A stretch of DNA of 64,000 nt from positions 14,169,714-14,233,713 of the forward strand of contig NC_091382.1 of NCBI RefSeq assembly GCF_038502225.1, given 5' to 3'. Below, piece after piece: positions 35,592 through 46,775 of the stretch. The DNA comes from Cherax quadricarinatus. Lineage: Eukaryota > Arthropoda > Malacostraca > Decapoda > Parastacidae. The notes beneath the pieces were generated by a model. The model worked only from the letters and a program-made list of their open reading frames with translations, was not told the origin of the DNA and searched no databases. The position numbers were made by a program, and so were the translations under genes. Each line of letters starts with the position of its first letter. Position 1 is the first letter of the stretch.

Positions 35592-38498
35592 GTGCGTGGA
35601 TGTATTGCGGATGACAAGAAACAGATGATTGCTGATGTTATGAATGAAAAGAAGTTGGATGTCCTGGCTCTAAGCGAAACAAAGCTGAAGGGGGTAGGAG
35701 AGTTTCAGTGGGGGGAAATAAATGGGATTAAATCTGGAGTATCTGAGAGAGTTAGAGCAAAGGAAGGGGTAGCAGTAATGTTAAATGATCAGTTATGGAA
35801 GGAGAAAAGAGAATATGAATGTGTAAATTCAAGAATTATGTGGATTAAAGTAAAGGTTGGATGCGAGAAGTGGGTCATAATAAGCGTGTATGCACCTGGA
35901 GAAGAGAGGAATGCAGAGGAGAGAGAGAGATTTTGGGAGATGTTAAGTGAATGTATAGGAGCCTTTGAACCAAGTGAGAGAGTAATTGTGGTAGGGGACC
36001 TGAATGCTAAAGTAGGAGAAACTTTTAGAGAGGGTGTGGTAGGTAAGTTTGGGGTGCCAGGTGTAAATGATAATGGGAGCCCTTTGATTGAACTTTGTGT
36101 AGAAAGGGTTTTAGTTATAGGTAATACATATTTTAAGAAAAAGAGGATAAATAAGTATACAAGATATGATGTAGGGCGAAATGACAGTAGTTTGTTGGAT
36201 TATGTATTGGTAGATAAAAGACTGCTGAGTAGACTTCAGGATGTACATGTTTATAGAGGGGCCACAGATATATCAGATCACTTTCTAGTTGTAGCTACAC
36301 TGAGAGTAAAAGGTAGATGGGATACAAGGAGAATAGAAGCATCAGGGAAGATAGAGGTGAAGGTTTATAAACTAAAAGAGGAGGCAGTTAGGGTAAGATA
36401 TAAACAGCTATTGGAGGATAGATGGGCAAATGTGAGCATAGGCAATGGGGTCGAAGAGGTATGGGGTAGGATTAAAAATGTAGTGTTAGAGTGTTCAGCA
36501 GAAGTTTGTGGTTACAGGAAAGTGGGTGCAGGAGGGAAGAGGAGCGATTGGTGGAATGATGATGTAAAGAGAGTAGTAAGGGAGAAAAAGTTAGCATATG
36601 AGAAGTTTTTACAAAGTAGAAGTGATGCAAGGAGGGAAGAGTATATGGAGAAAAAGAGAGAGGTTAAGAGAGTGGTGAAGCAAGGTAAAAAGAGAGCAAA
36701 TGAGAGAGTGGGTGAGATGTTATCAACAAATTTTGTTGAAAATAAGAAAAAGTTTTGGAGTGAGATTAACAAGTTAAGAAAGCCTAGAGAACAAATGGAT
36801 TTGTCAGTTAAAAATAGGAGAGTAGAGTTATTAAATGGAGAGTTAGAGGTATTGGGAAGATGGAGGGAATATTTTGAAGAATTGTTAAATGTTGATGAAG
36901 ATAGGGAAGCTGTGATTTCGTGTATAGGGCAAGGAGGAATAACATCTTGTAGGAGTGAGGAAGAGCCAGTTGTGAGTGTGGGGGAAGTTCTTGAGGCAGT
37001 AGGCAAAATGAAAGGGGGTAAGGCAGCCGGGATTGATGGGATAAAGATAGAAATGTTAAAAGCAGGTGGGGATATAGTTTTGGAGTGGTTGGTGCAATTA
37101 TTTAATAAATGTATGGAAGAGGGTAAGGTACCTAGGGATTGGCAGAGAGCATGCATAGTTCCTTTGTATAAAGGCAAAGGGGATAAAAGAGAGTGCAAAA
37201 ATTATAGGGGGATAAGTCTGTTGAGTGTACCTGGTAAAGTGTATGGTAGAGTTATAATTGAAAGAATTAAGAGTAAGACGGAGAATAGGATAGCAGATGA
37301 ACAAGGAGGCTTTAGGAAAGGTAGGGGGTGTGTGGACCAGGTGTTTACAGTGAAACATATAAGTGAACAGTATTTAGATAAGGCTAAAGAGGTCTTTGTG
37401 GCATTTATGGATTTGGAAAAGGCGTATGACAGGGTGGATAGGGGGGCAATGTGGCAGATGTTGCAAGTGTATGGTGTAGGAGGTAGGTTACTGAAAGCAG
37501 TGAAGAGTTTTTACGAGGATAGTGAGGCTCAAGTTAGAGTATGTAGGAAAGAGGGAAATTTTTTCCCTGTAAAAGTAGGCCTTAGACAAGGATGTGTGAT
37601 GTCACCGTGGTTGTTTAATATATTTATAGATGGGGTTGTAAGAGAAGTAAATGCGAGGGTCTTGGCAAGAGGCGTGGAGTTAAAAGATAAAGAATCACAC
37701 ACAAAGTGGGAGTTGTCACAGCTGCTCTTTGCTGATGACACTGTGCTCTTGGGAGATTCTGAAGAGAAGTTGCAGAGATTGGTGGATGAATTTGGTAGGG
37801 TGTGCAAAAGAAGAAAATTAAAGGTGAATACAGGAAAAAATAAGGTTATGAGGATAACAAAAAGATTAGGTGATGAAAGATTGAATATCAGATTGGAGGG
37901 AGAGAGTATGGAGGAGGTGAACGTATTCAGATATTTGGGAGTGGACGTGTCAGCGGATGGGTCTATGAAAGATGAGGTGAATCATAGAATTGATGAGGGA
38001 AAAAGAGTGAGTGGTGCACTTAGGAGTCTGTGGAGACAAAGAACTTTGTCCTTGGAGGCAAAGAGGGGAATGTATGAGAGTATAGTTTTACCAACGCTCT
38101 TATATGGGTGTGAAGCGTGGGTGATGAATGTTGCAGCGAGGAGAAGGCTGGAGGCAGTGGAGATGTCATGTCTGAGGGCAATGTGTGGTGTGAATATAAT
38201 GCAGAGAATTCGTAGTTTGGAAGTTAGGAGGAGGTGCGGGATTACCAAAACTGTTGTCCAGAGGGCTGAGGAAGGGTTGTTGAGGTGGTTCGGACATGTA
38301 GAGAGAATGGAGCGAAACAGAATGACTTCAAGAGTGTATCAGTCTGTAGTGGAAGGAAGGCGGGGTAGGGGTAGGCCTAGGAAAGGTTGGAGGGAGGGGG
38401 TAAAGGAGGTTTTGTGTGCGAGGGGCTTGGACTTCCAGGAGGCATGCATGAGCGTGTTTGATAGGAGTGAATGGAGACAAATGGTTTTTAATACTTGA
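35592..38498 (+). CDS. RTE-type LINE polyprotein: AP endonuclease + reverse transcriptase, uninterrupted ORF
   Basis: A 968-codon open frame. The N-terminal endonuclease/exonuclease/phosphatase fold (~1-225) has LALSETK (catalytic Glu), VVVGDLNAKVG (GDxN) and SDHFLVVATLR (SDH). A basic, coiled-coil-like linker (~240-430) follows. RT (~470-760): AAGIDGIKIEMLKAGGD, PLYKGKGDKRECKNYRGISL, FMDLEKAYDRVDR, GLRQGCVMSPWLFNIFIDG and the catalytic LLFADDTVLLG. The C-terminus has DGSMKDEVNHR, LLYGCEAWVMN and EGRRGRGRPRKGW. It nicks target DNA and copies its own RNA in the nucleus (TPRT), from family knowledge. No stop or frameshift is visible, unlike the other copies here, so it is the youngest. The first codon of this call is GTG; an upstream start is possible. 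Confidence 0.93.
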   Translation: MRGCIADDKKQMIADVMNEKKLDVLALSETKLKGVGEFQWGEINGIKSGVSERVRAKEGVAVMLNDQLWKEKREYECVNSRIMWIKVKVGCEKWVIISVYAPGEERNAEERERFWEMLSECIGAFEPSERVIVVGDLNAKVGETFREGVVGKFGVPGVNDNGSPLIELCVERVLVIGNTYFKKKRINKYTRYDVGRNDSSLLDYVLVDKRLLSRLQDVHVYRGATDISDHFLVVATLRVKGRWDTRRIEASGKIEVKVYKLKEEAVRVRYKQLLEDRWANVSIGNGVEEVWGRIKNVVLECSAEVCGYRKVGAGGKRSDWWNDDVKRVVREKKLAYEKFLQSRSDARREEYMEKKREVKRVVKQGKKRANERVGEMLSTNFVENKKKFWSEINKLRKPREQMDLSVKNRRVELLNGELEVLGRWREYFEELLNVDEDREAVISCIGQGGITSCRSEEEPVVSVGEVLEAVGKMKGGKAAGIDGIKIEMLKAGGDIVLEWLVQLFNKCMEEGKVPRDWQRACIVPLYKGKGDKRECKNYRGISLLSVPGKVYGRVIIERIKSKTENRIADEQGGFRKGRGCVDQVFTVKHISEQYLDKAKEVFVAFMDLEKAYDRVDRGAMWQMLQVYGVGGRLLKAVKSFYEDSEAQVRVCRKEGNFFPVKVGLRQGCVMSPWLFNIFIDGVVREVNARVLARGVELKDKESHTKWELSQLLFADDTVLLGDSEEKLQRLVDEFGRVCKRRKLKVNTGKNKVMRITKRLGDERLNIRLEGESMEEVNVFRYLGVDVSADGSMKDEVNHRIDEGKRVSGALRSLWRQRTLSLEAKRGMYESIVLPTLLYGCEAWVMNVAARRRLEAVEMSCLRAMCGVNIMQRIRSLEVRRRCGITKTVVQRAEEGLLRWFGHVERMERNRMTSRVYQSVVEGRRGRGRPRKGWREGVKEVLCARGLDFQEACMSVFDRSEWRQMVFNT

Positions 38499-38841
<343 letters not shown>

Positions 38842-38965
38842 AGTGTAGGTAGAACTAATAATATGAAGGCTGGGTTTTGACCAGGACCTGAACTTATAAT
38901 TGATCAAAATCACAAGTTCAAACGTGTTGAAAAGAGTGAATTAAAGTATATCATTTCTTTGGTAG

Positions 38966-39106
38966 TTATGCCAACCATCTCGAATTGTTCACTTGAGGAT
39001 GATAGTATAAATGTGTGCTGGACGCCCTCCCCTGCTGAGTGCCCTATGCCCGGCTACACTGTCACCTGGGATGGTGCCAAGATGTGGACTGATAACTCAG
39101 ATCATG
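38966..39106 (+). CDS. FN3 exon C (first half of a split FN3 domain, 141 bp)
   Basis: Acceptor TTTGGTAG ends at 38965; donor ATG|GTCAGT at 39107. Phase 1 at both ends. The 47 codons have a C-x(10)-W-type pattern: ISNCSLEDDSINVCWTPSP (strand A-B with Trp) and GYTVTWDGAKMW. It is the same length as exon F (57131-57271) and shares the order of Cys and Trp residues with it. Only a 181-bp intron separates it from exon D, which completes the domain. Confidence 0.92.
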
Positions 39107-39287
39107 GTCAGTTAATATATATCCCTTATTTAAGTTTCTATACATAAGCAAAATATATATAAATCAATGATTATAAACATTTGCATTTAAAATTAAATTT
39201 CTAAACAGCTGATTTTTTTTTAATGGAGAGCATTCTATATATCTTTATCCAGCCTATGAATATCCCTCATAACATTATTTCTTTCAG

Positions 39288-39440
39288 AGTTTAACAGCAC
39301 CAACCAGGACTGGCAGAATGAGACTTGGTTATGTGACACGTTGGAAAGATCTGTACCATACACAAACTACAATGTTTGTGTAAGTGTGACTAACACCAGT
39401 GGACACAGTGAATGCTGTTCACTTGAAACTCCTGACACTA
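39288..39440 (+). CDS. FN3 exon D (second half of a split FN3 domain, 153 bp)
   Basis: Acceptor TTTCAG ends at 39287; donor A|GTAAGT at 39441. Phase 1 on both sides. The 51 codons include DWQNETW, SVPYTNYNVCVSVTNTSG and ECCSLETP. With exon C it makes one FN3 domain of about 98 residues. Gapless paralogue of exon A. An alternative acceptor two bases downstream would break the phase and is rejected. Confidence 0.93.
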
Positions 39441-39615
39441 GTAAGTAAAAATTAATTATATCTTACAAATATGAATTTGCAATTACTTTTTATAATAATT
39501 TTTAGTAATGGTAAAACTGATCCAGCACTTTTTACCCAACTGACTTGGTTGACTTGTCTAAATCAAAGATTCCAATTATATTTTCGGTTACTTGTTTATG
39601 CTTGGTTTAAGTAGC

Positions 39616-39780
39616 TAATTTTGACCTGAAATTAAGACACATGTGAAACATCGGGGTATCTTTATTGTAGACGTTTCGCCATCCAGTGGCGAAACGTCTA
39701 CAATAAAGATACCCAGATGTTGCACCTGTGTCTTAATATCATCTTGTCGGTATTATATACCATTCTTGCATAATTTTGAC
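39616..39780 (+). mobile_element. Palindromic PLE-type insertion with 10-bp target duplication
   Basis: TAATTTTGAC at 39616-39625 and 39771-39780 flanks the insert. Arms 39631-39680 and 39688-39737 are 50 bp, 47 matching, with spacer ATCCAGT. The joined centre is GTTTCGCC-ATCCAGT-GGCGAAAC, so both arms carry the GAAAC box of the hammerhead-like core. The one-sided extension 39738-39770 (33 bp) contains TGTCGGTATTATATACCATT, where GGTAT/ATACC can pair. 39441-39615 and 39781-40070 are unremarkable intron. Confidence 0.88.
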
Positions 39781-40070
39781 ATAGTAAGAATACACTTCAA
39801 TTATTTTCGAATATTGATAATTTTTTTTCAGAAGGTTAATAAGATTTTCCTTCACCCTCGCTAATTTATTTTATTGATTTTATTTTCCTCAGTAGAAAGT
39901 GAACATTCAACCCTCAGTTATATTTAATTTTTAAAGTGTTTTTTTTTCATGGTTTTATGAAAATTTTGATGCGATGTACAAAAACGAGTACTTAGAATTA
40001 ATGAAAAATATGCATCTTGGGGTCTAGTAGATTATCATACAAGAAGTCGCTTTCAAGGACGGAACCGGTT

Positions 40071-40433
40071 CCACTGAATATAGCAGCTAACACTGTTGAC
40101 ACTGAATATAGCAACTAACACTGTTGACACTCAGTATAGCAGCTAACACTGTTGACATTGAATATAGCAGCTAACACTGTTGACACTGAATATAGCAGCT
40201 AACACTGTTGACATTGAATATAGCAGCTAACACTGTTGACACTGAATATAGCAGCTAACACTGTTGACACTGAATATAGCAGCTAACACTGTTGACACTG
40301 AATATAGCAGCTAACACTGTTGACACTGAATATAGCAGCTAACACTGTTGACACTGAATATAGCAGCTAACACTGTTGACACTGAATATAGCAGCTAACA
40401 CTGTTGACACTGAATATAGCAGCTAACACTTTA
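40071..40433. repeat. 28-bp array, ~13 copies
   Basis: Unit made of CACTGAATATAGCAGCTAA plus CACTGTTGA, with occasional ATTGAA variants. Nothing is recognised at 40434-40559. Confidence 0.95.
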
Positions 40434-40559
40434 CATCGCTTCGTGCAAGTACCTGGATGTTAGTTTACTGTTGCGACGTAGATAACACTTAGATTGGAAT
40501 TGCATGAAGCAGTAAATATATAAATTGCATGGAGAAGTAAATATATATATCTTGACAAC

Positions 40560-42975
40560 TCTATGTCGTCTGTTGTTTTCTGTTGTTGCTTTTTGTGGTA
40601 TGTTGTTTTCTGTTGTTGCTCTTTGTGGTCTGTTGTTTTCTGTTGTTGCTTTTTGTGGTCTGTTGTTTTCTGTTGCTTTTTGTGGTCTGTTGTTTTCTGT
40701 TGTTGCTCTTTGTGGTCTGTTGTTTTCTGTTGCTCTTTGTGGTCTGTTGTATTCTGTTTTTGCTCTTTGTGGTCTGTTGTTTTCTGTTGTTGCTCTTTGT
40801 GATCTGTTGTTTTCTGTTGTTGCTCTTTGTGGTCTGTTATTTTCTGTTGTTGCTCTTTGTGGTCTGTTGTTTTCTGTTGTTGCTCTTTGTGGTCTGTTGT
40901 TTTCTGTTGTTGCTCTTTGTGGTCTGTTGTTTTCTGTTGTTGCTCTTTGTGGTCTGTTGTTTTCTGTTGTTGTTCTTTGTGGTCTGTTGTTTTCTATTGT
41001 TGCTCTTTGTGGTCTGTTGTTTTCTGTTGTTGCTCTTTGTGGTCTGTTGTTTTCTGTTGCTCTTTGTGGTCTGTTGTTTTCTGTTGCTCTTTGAGGTCTG
41101 TTGTTTTCTGTTGTTGTTCTTTGTGGTCTGTTTTTTTTTGTTGTTGCTCTTTGTGATCTGTTGTTTTCTGTTGTTGTTGTTGTTTGTGGTCTGTTGTTTT
41201 CTACTGTTGCTCTTTGTGGTCTGTTGTTTTCTGTTGTTGCTCTTTGTGGTCTGTTGTTTTCTGTTGTTGCTCTTTGTGATCTGTTGTTTTCTGTTGTTGT
41301 TCTTTGTGGTCTGTTGTTTTCTATTTTTGCTCCTTGTGGTCTGTTGTTTTCTGTTGTTGCTCTTTGTGGTCTGTTATTTTCTGTTGTTGCTCTTTGTGGT
41401 CTGTTGTTTTCTGTTGATGCTCTTTGTGATCTGTTGTTTTCTGTTGTTGTTCTTTGTGGTCTGTTGTTTTCTATTGTTGCTCTTTGTTGTCTGTTGTTTT
41501 CTGTTGTTGCTCTTTGTGGTCTGTTGTTTTCTGTTGTTGCTCTTTGTGGTCTGTTGTTTTCTGTTGTTGTTCTTTGAGGTCTGTTGTTTTCTCTTGTTGC
41601 TCTTTGTGGTCTGTTGTTTTCTGTTGTTGCTCTTTGTGGTCTGTTGTTTTCTGTTGTTACTCTTTGTGGTCTCTTGTTTTCTGTTGTTGCTCATTGTGGT
41701 CTCTTGTTTTCTGTTGTTGCTCATTGTGGTCTCTTGTTTTCTGTTGTTCCTCTTTGTTGTCTGTTGTTTTCTGTTGTTACTCTTTGTGGTCTGTTGTTTT
41801 CTGTTGTTGCTCTTTGTGGTCTGTTGTTTTCTGCTGTTGCTCTTTGTGGTCTGTTGTTTTCTGTTGCTTCTCTTTGTGGTCTGTTTTTTTCTGTTGTTCC
41901 TCTTTGATGTCTGTTGTTTTCTGTTGTTGCTCTTTGTGGTCTGTTGTTTTCTGTTGTTGTTCTTTGTGGTCTGTTGTTTTCTGTTGTTGCTCTTTGTGGT
42001 CTGTTGTTTTCTGTTGCTCTTTGTGGTCTGTTGTTTTCTGTTGCTCTTGTGGTCTGTTGTTTTCTGTTGTTGTTCTTTTTGGTCTGTTGTTTTCTGTTGA
42101 TGTTCTTTGTGGTCTGTTGTTTTCTGTTGTTGTTCTTTGTGGTCTGTTGTTTTCTGTTGTTGTTCTTTGTGGTCTGTTGTTTTCTGTTGATGTTCTTTGT
42201 GGTATGTTGTTTTCTGTTGTTGTTCTTTGTGGTCTGTTGTTTTCTGTTGTTGTTCTTTGTGGTCTTTTGTTTTCTGTTGTTGTTCTTTGTGGTCTGTTGT
42301 TTTCTGTTGTTGTTCTTTGTGGTCTGTTGTTTTCTGTTGTTGTTCTTTGTGGTCTGTTGTTTTCTGTTGTTGTTCTTTGTGGTCTGTTGTTTTCTGTTGT
42401 TGCTCTACGTGGTCTGCTATTCTCTGCTGTTGCTCTACGTGGTCTGCTATTCTCTGCTGTTGCTCTACGTGGTCTGCTATTCTCTGCTGTTGCTCTACGT
42501 GGTCTACTATTCTCTGCTGTTGCTCTACGTGGTCTGCTATTCTCTGCTGTTGCTCTACGTGGTCTGCTATTCTCTGCTGTTGCTCTACGTGGTCTGCTAT
42601 TCTCTGCTGTTGCTCTACGTGGTCTGCTATTCTCTGCTGTTGCTCTACGTGGTCTGCTATTCTCTGCTGTTGCTCTACGTGGTCTGCTATTCTCTGCTGT
42701 TGCTCTACATAGTCTGCTATTCTCTGCTGTTGCTCTACATAGTCTGCTATTCTCTGCTGTTGCTCTACATAGTCTGCTATTCTCTGCTGTTGCTCTACAT
42801 AGTCTGCTATTCTCTGCTGTTGCTCTACGTGGTCTACTATTCTCTGCTGTTGCTCTACGTGGTCTACTATTCTCTGCTGTTGCTCTACGTGGTCTGCTAT
42901 TCTCTGCTGTTGCTCTACGTGGTCTACTATTCTCTGCTGTTGCTCTACGTGGTCTGCTATTCTCTGCTGTTTCTT
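40560..42975. repeat. 30-bp array with two homogenised subfamilies
   Basis: Left subfamily (to ~42405): GGTCTGTTGTTTTCTGTTGT then TGCTCTTTGT, with 3-6-bp deletions in some units. Right subfamily (~42406-42970): GGTCTGCTATTCTCTGCTGT then TGCTCTACGT (or TACATA). The boundary is sharp at one unit. Open frames up to 550 codons in both directions are due to the 30-bp unit; no flanking coding sequence. Confidence 0.95.
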
Positions 42976-43058
42976 GACACTTTCTCTATTGCTGGAAGAA
43001 CAGATGATCGTAATATTGGACAACAATTAACTGGAGAGATGATAATGGGTGTAAGTGG

Positions 43059-43395
43059 ACGTTGATTTGCGGATCACTGGGTAAGAAAGTGATCTGTAAT
43101 AAGTGATTCAGTTGACGTTGATTTGCGGATCACTGGGTAAGAAAGTGATCTGTAATAAGTGATTCAGTTGACGTTGATTTGCGGATCACTGGGTAAGAAA
43201 GTGGTCTGTAATAAGTGATTCAGTTGACGTTGATTTGCGGATCACTGGGTAAGAAAGTGATCTGTAATAAGTGATTCAGTTGACGTTGATTTGCGGATCA
43301 CTGGGTAAGAAAGTGATCTGTAATAAGTGATTCAGTTGACGTTGATTTGCGGATCACTGGGTAATAAAGTGATCTGTAATAAGTGATTCAGTTGA
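43059..43395. repeat. 56-bp array, 6 copies
   Basis: Unit begins GTTGATTTGCGGATCACTGG and continues GTAAGAAAGTGATCTG, then TAATAAGTGATTCAGTTGAC. Copies are nearly identical. Confidence 0.95.
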
Positions 43396-43419
43396 ATGTT
43401 ATCTAAAGTGGTCTTTAAA

Positions 43420-43660
43420 ATTTGCGAGGTATACCTGGAGTATACCTGGAGTATAACTGTGTATACCTGGGGTATACCTGGAGAGGATTTCGGGGAAAAT
43501 CATCCCCCGCGGGCCGGTCTGAGACAAGGCGTTGTGGTGGATCAGGGTCTGATCAATCATGCTGTTACTGCTGGCCACACGTAAACCGACGTACGAACTA
43601 CAGCCCGGCTGGTCAGGTACTGGCTTTAGGTGCCAATCTAGTGCCTTCTTGAAGACAGCT
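43420..43660 (-). mobile_element. LINE 3'-end fragment (seed of the adjoining minisatellite)
   Basis: Matches the minus-strand LINE at 3994-4215: TACCTGGAG tail repeats, then CCCCCGCGGGCCGGTCTG, GGTCTGATCAATCATGCTGT and TACTGGCTTTAGGTGCC, ending CTTCTTGAAGACAGC. The minus strand still reads DWHLKPVPDQPGCSSYVGLR. At 43641-43670 it passes without a break into the 20-bp array. Confidence 0.87.
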
Positions 43661-44224
43661 ACGGGTCTTGAAAACGGCCAGAGGTCTTGAAGACGGCCAG
43701 GGTTCTTGAAGACAGCCAGGGGTCTTGAAGATTGCCAGGGGTCTTGAAGACAGCCAGGGGTCTTGAAGACAGCCAGGGGTCTTGAAGACAGCCAGGGGTC
43801 TTGAAGACAGCCAGGGGTGTTGAAAACGGCCATAGGTCTTGAAGACGGCCAGGGTTCTTCAAGACGGCCAGGGGTCTTGAAGACAGCCAGAGGTCTTGAA
43901 GACAGCCAGGGTCTTGAAGACAGCCAGGGGTCTTGAAGACAGCCAGGGGTCTTGAAGACAGCCAGGGGTCTTGAAGACAGCCAGTGGTCTTGAAAACGGC
44001 CAGAGATCTTAAAGACGGCCAGGGTTCTTGAAGAAAGCCAGGGGTCTTGAAGACAGCCAGGGGTGTTGAAAACGGCCAGAGGTCTTGAAGACGGCCAGGG
44101 TTCTTCAAGACGGCCAGGGGTCTTGAAGACAGCCAGAGGTCTTGAAGACAGCCAGGGGTCTTGAAGACAGCCAGGGGTCTTGAAGACAGCCAGGGGTCTT
44201 GAAGACAGCCAGGGGTCTTGAAGA
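43661..44224. repeat. 20-bp minisatellite GTCTTGAAGACAGCCAGGGG, left part
   Basis: Units GTCTTGAAGACAGCCAGGGG with variants (AAAACGGCC, GACGGCCAGGGTT). Interrupted at 44221-44224 by an LTR element; continues at 46776. The unit matches the LINE sequence at 4190-4211 (CTTGAAGACTGCCAGGGGTC), which encodes the LAVFK part of the RT C-terminus on the minus strand. Confidence 0.95.
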
Positions 44225-44547
44225 TATAACGAGATTATTTGGTAGAGCTGAAAGCAGGTGGTTAATGATACACGTTTGGAGGCTTCTTACTTTATTGTTA
44301 AGTTGTGGTGGGTACACAGGCTTGTGTGTTGTGCCCATGGCCCGGGCAGGGCCATCCCACGAGAGAGAGCTAGTAGGACTACTGTCTTGACTGAGTGAAG
44401 GGTGTCGCCAGAGTGAGGCAAGGGCATGCAGGCTGGTGTGCCCACCGAGAGGCCTGTCTACAGAGGGCAGCACCTTAGTGCCGCGAAATATGAACTAAGC
44501 TGGCAGACAGCATGGGCTGTCCGTGCAGACAGTACAGGCTGTCTACA
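44225..44547 (-). repeat. LTR, left copy (3' LTR if element is on minus strand)
   Basis: Contains TTGTTAAGTTGTGGTGGGTA and GCCCATGGCCCGGGCAGGGCC. Same length as the right copy. Differences include GCAGGTGG/GCGGGTCG, GTTTGG/GTTCGG and CTGTCTAC/CTATCTAC. Confidence 0.9.
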
Positions 44548-45682
44548 TATGCTTGGCCACCTACCTCACGTCGTCCCGACGCAACAATACTGGTAGTTAA
44601 AAAAACTCGGTCTCTCTCTCATAGGAACAGGGCACAGAACACAAAATAGAAACATATATATACATATGGACATGGAAAAAAAAAACTTCCTACAGAGAGG
44701 GAAGATAAAAACATGTGGGGTGTGCTAAACATCGTGGTCATAGGCAGTGAGCGTCGAAGGGCATCACTGCACGTCTTCCTGCATCTGGACAGATACTGCA
44801 ACACAGGAGACATCGCTGCGGCAGAGCTGTGATGTAACAGGTTACGGTCTCCTCTGGAACAGTGAAGCAGACGTCGTAGGAGTCGCTGCAGGTTTTCACT
44901 CAACCTGGGGCACGACATGCTGGTGCCCTCAAAACTCGGCAACTGGGCAGGACTTCTGGCAAGCGACTCAGGAGGACACTTCTCGACTGGTACTGTCACT
45001 GGTCTGTCACTGCCAGCGAGCGTGGAGCGAGTTGTGGAGCGAGTCGTGGCAGAGACGACTGGGCGAAACATCTGGGAGTCGTAACATCATACACCAGACT
45101 GCAGTGAGCGAGCTAGCAGTCAAAGTGACATCATCTTTGTGCAGGAGCTCACTGAAGCTTGTGACACGAGGCTGACACAGTGCCTGCTGGCAGGGCTAAC
45201 TGTGGCTTGACGAGTGTCATTCTCTCGGCAGTTGGAGTTATAGCAGAGGTTAGTCTAAGCGTCCCCAGACTTGTTTCTCTACATATAACTGCATTCTGAA
45301 GGTCTGGAGGTGAAGTGAAACAAATCTCAATGGGAATCGAAGCAGGTACGATTCTGCAGAACATCTATGAGCGACGAGCATAAGAGCTTCCTGTACAAGG
45401 GGGCTCGGGCTCAGAGCTGACTGATAACAGCTGTCAAACACACTGGTCACATAGGGTGACTTAGCACAGTGGTGCTACTCAGGTCTGGCTCAGACCTCAC
45501 TGGACACATGGAAACTTCACACACCCGCGGTACATGCGGTACACTAACTTGTGAGAACACTGACTGAGAGGAATTAATTAACACACGACATATATCTTCT
45601 ATCAATCTTCTCGACAATACTGAAATAATTACTAGAAACACTCGATGTGACATCATGTGATGTCAAGTGTGATGTCGCGAGG

Positions 45683-45730
45683 TGACGTCAGCAGCACTGT
45701 GACGTCAGCAGACATCTCGAAGTGACGTCA
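45683..45730. promoter_or_regulatory. Three perfect TGACGTCA palindromes (CRE/ATF-type) in the LTR-element interior
   Basis: TGACGTCA at 45683-45690, 45700-45707 and 45723-45730, within 48 bp, with TGACATCA, TGATGTCA and TTACGTCA near-matches around. TGACGTCA is the known CREB/ATF binding palindrome. Whether it binds anything here is unknown. Confidence 0.4.
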
Positions 45731-46452
45731 GGCAGACATCGTGATGTCATGAAGTCGGGCAGCATCGTCGGTTACGTCAATGTGATGTGGGCAGCAGACC
45801 ATAGCATGAGGCCTGGGACATCTGGCTCAGTAACTCACTTGGCTTGTAGATCCACGTGACACAGCCCACACCCAACGTGGCGTCGGGGTCCACGTGGCGT
45901 CGTGATCTACGTGGCATGCTGATCCGCGTAGCTTCGAGTGGCCTCGGGCACTCGGATACACAGCTCTGGCAATGAATTCACATGGAAAACAGCGGAAAAC
46001 TCAGCAGAGGGAGTGGGCAGTGGTGAGTGTATGGGTTAGCATGAGCAGGGCGAGCATGGGCAAGGTAATGAACGGCCACTTCCTCCTCCTCCTCCCCCAC
46101 CCACAAACGCGTGGAGAAGCTCACACTGGACGCAGAAATCACCACAAAACTCACCTCTGGCTTGCTGAAACAGCTGTGCTGAGCTGAACAACAACAGCAA
46201 CATACAAGTGACGCTGAACATGTGACTTGAGAAACAGCGTGGGACGCTTATAATTCTCGAAGAAATTCTGCAAATTTCGGCTGGATCCTGCTTGTACCTG
46301 TGTCTGGATGCTCAAACGTGCAGACACGACAGCAGGATAACTCGTTGAGAGACGGATGCTTCTTGCATGGGGTGATGAAGTGAAGATAACTTTATCCCTT
46401 CCTTCCTCTCTCCGGGCAAACACAACTGCTGTGACCACCGTTTCCCACCATT

Positions 46453-46775
46453 TATAACGAGATTATTTGGTAGAGCTGAAAGCGGGTCGTTAATGATACA
46501 CGTTCGGAGGCTTCTTACTTTATTGTTAAGTTGTGGTGGGTACACAGGCTTGTGTGTTGTGCCCATGGCCCGGGCAGGGCCATCCCACGAGAGAGAGCTA
46601 GTCGGACTACTGTCTTGACTGAGTGAAGGGTGTCGCCAGAGTGAGGCAAGGGCATGCAGGCTGGTGTGCCCACCGAGAGGCCTATCTACAGAGGGCAACA
46701 CCTTAGTGCCGCGAAATATGAACTAAGCTGGCAGACAGCATGAGCTGTCCGTGCAGACAGTACAGGCTGTCTTCA
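46453..46775 (-). repeat. LTR, right copy (5' LTR if element is on minus strand)
   Basis: Pair of 44225-44547. The right edge (GGCTGTCTTCA) is followed by the AAGA target duplication, then CAGCCAGGGG of the interrupted minisatellite. Confidence 0.9.

Larger units (their letters stand above)
44225..46775 (-). mobile_element. Non-autonomous LTR retrotransposon (2.55 kb)
   Basis: Two direct 323-bp terminal repeats, 44225-44547 and 46453-46775, differ at about 8 positions. The target duplication is AAGA (44221-44224 and 46776-46779); removing the element restores a perfect 20-bp minisatellite unit. Read on the minus strand, LTRs start TG[A/T]AGACAGCC and end CTCGTTATA. A possible primer-binding site, TGGTGGGAAACGG, lies 2 nt inside the right LTR (minus strand). 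The 1.9-kb interior has no gag, protease, RT or integrase, only short open frames without domains, so it would rely on proteins from another element. The superfamily is not assignable. Confidence 0.85.

Noticed and set aside
36512..37198. 228-codon antisense frame in RTE copy 1 (and similar frames opposite copies 2 and 3)
   Set aside because: Shadow of the RT ORF; low-complexity Ser/Leu/Pro composition, no domain.
40560..43065. Cys/Leu/Val-rich and Gln/Lys-rich open frames of up to 550 codons on both strands
   Set aside because: Produced by the 30-bp unit; overlapping open frames on both strands of the same repeat are a hallmark of artefact.
44619..45071. 150-codon minus-strand frame in the LTR-element interior, considered as gag
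   Set aside because: No zinc knuckle or capsid-like motif; Ser-rich with a low-complexity end.
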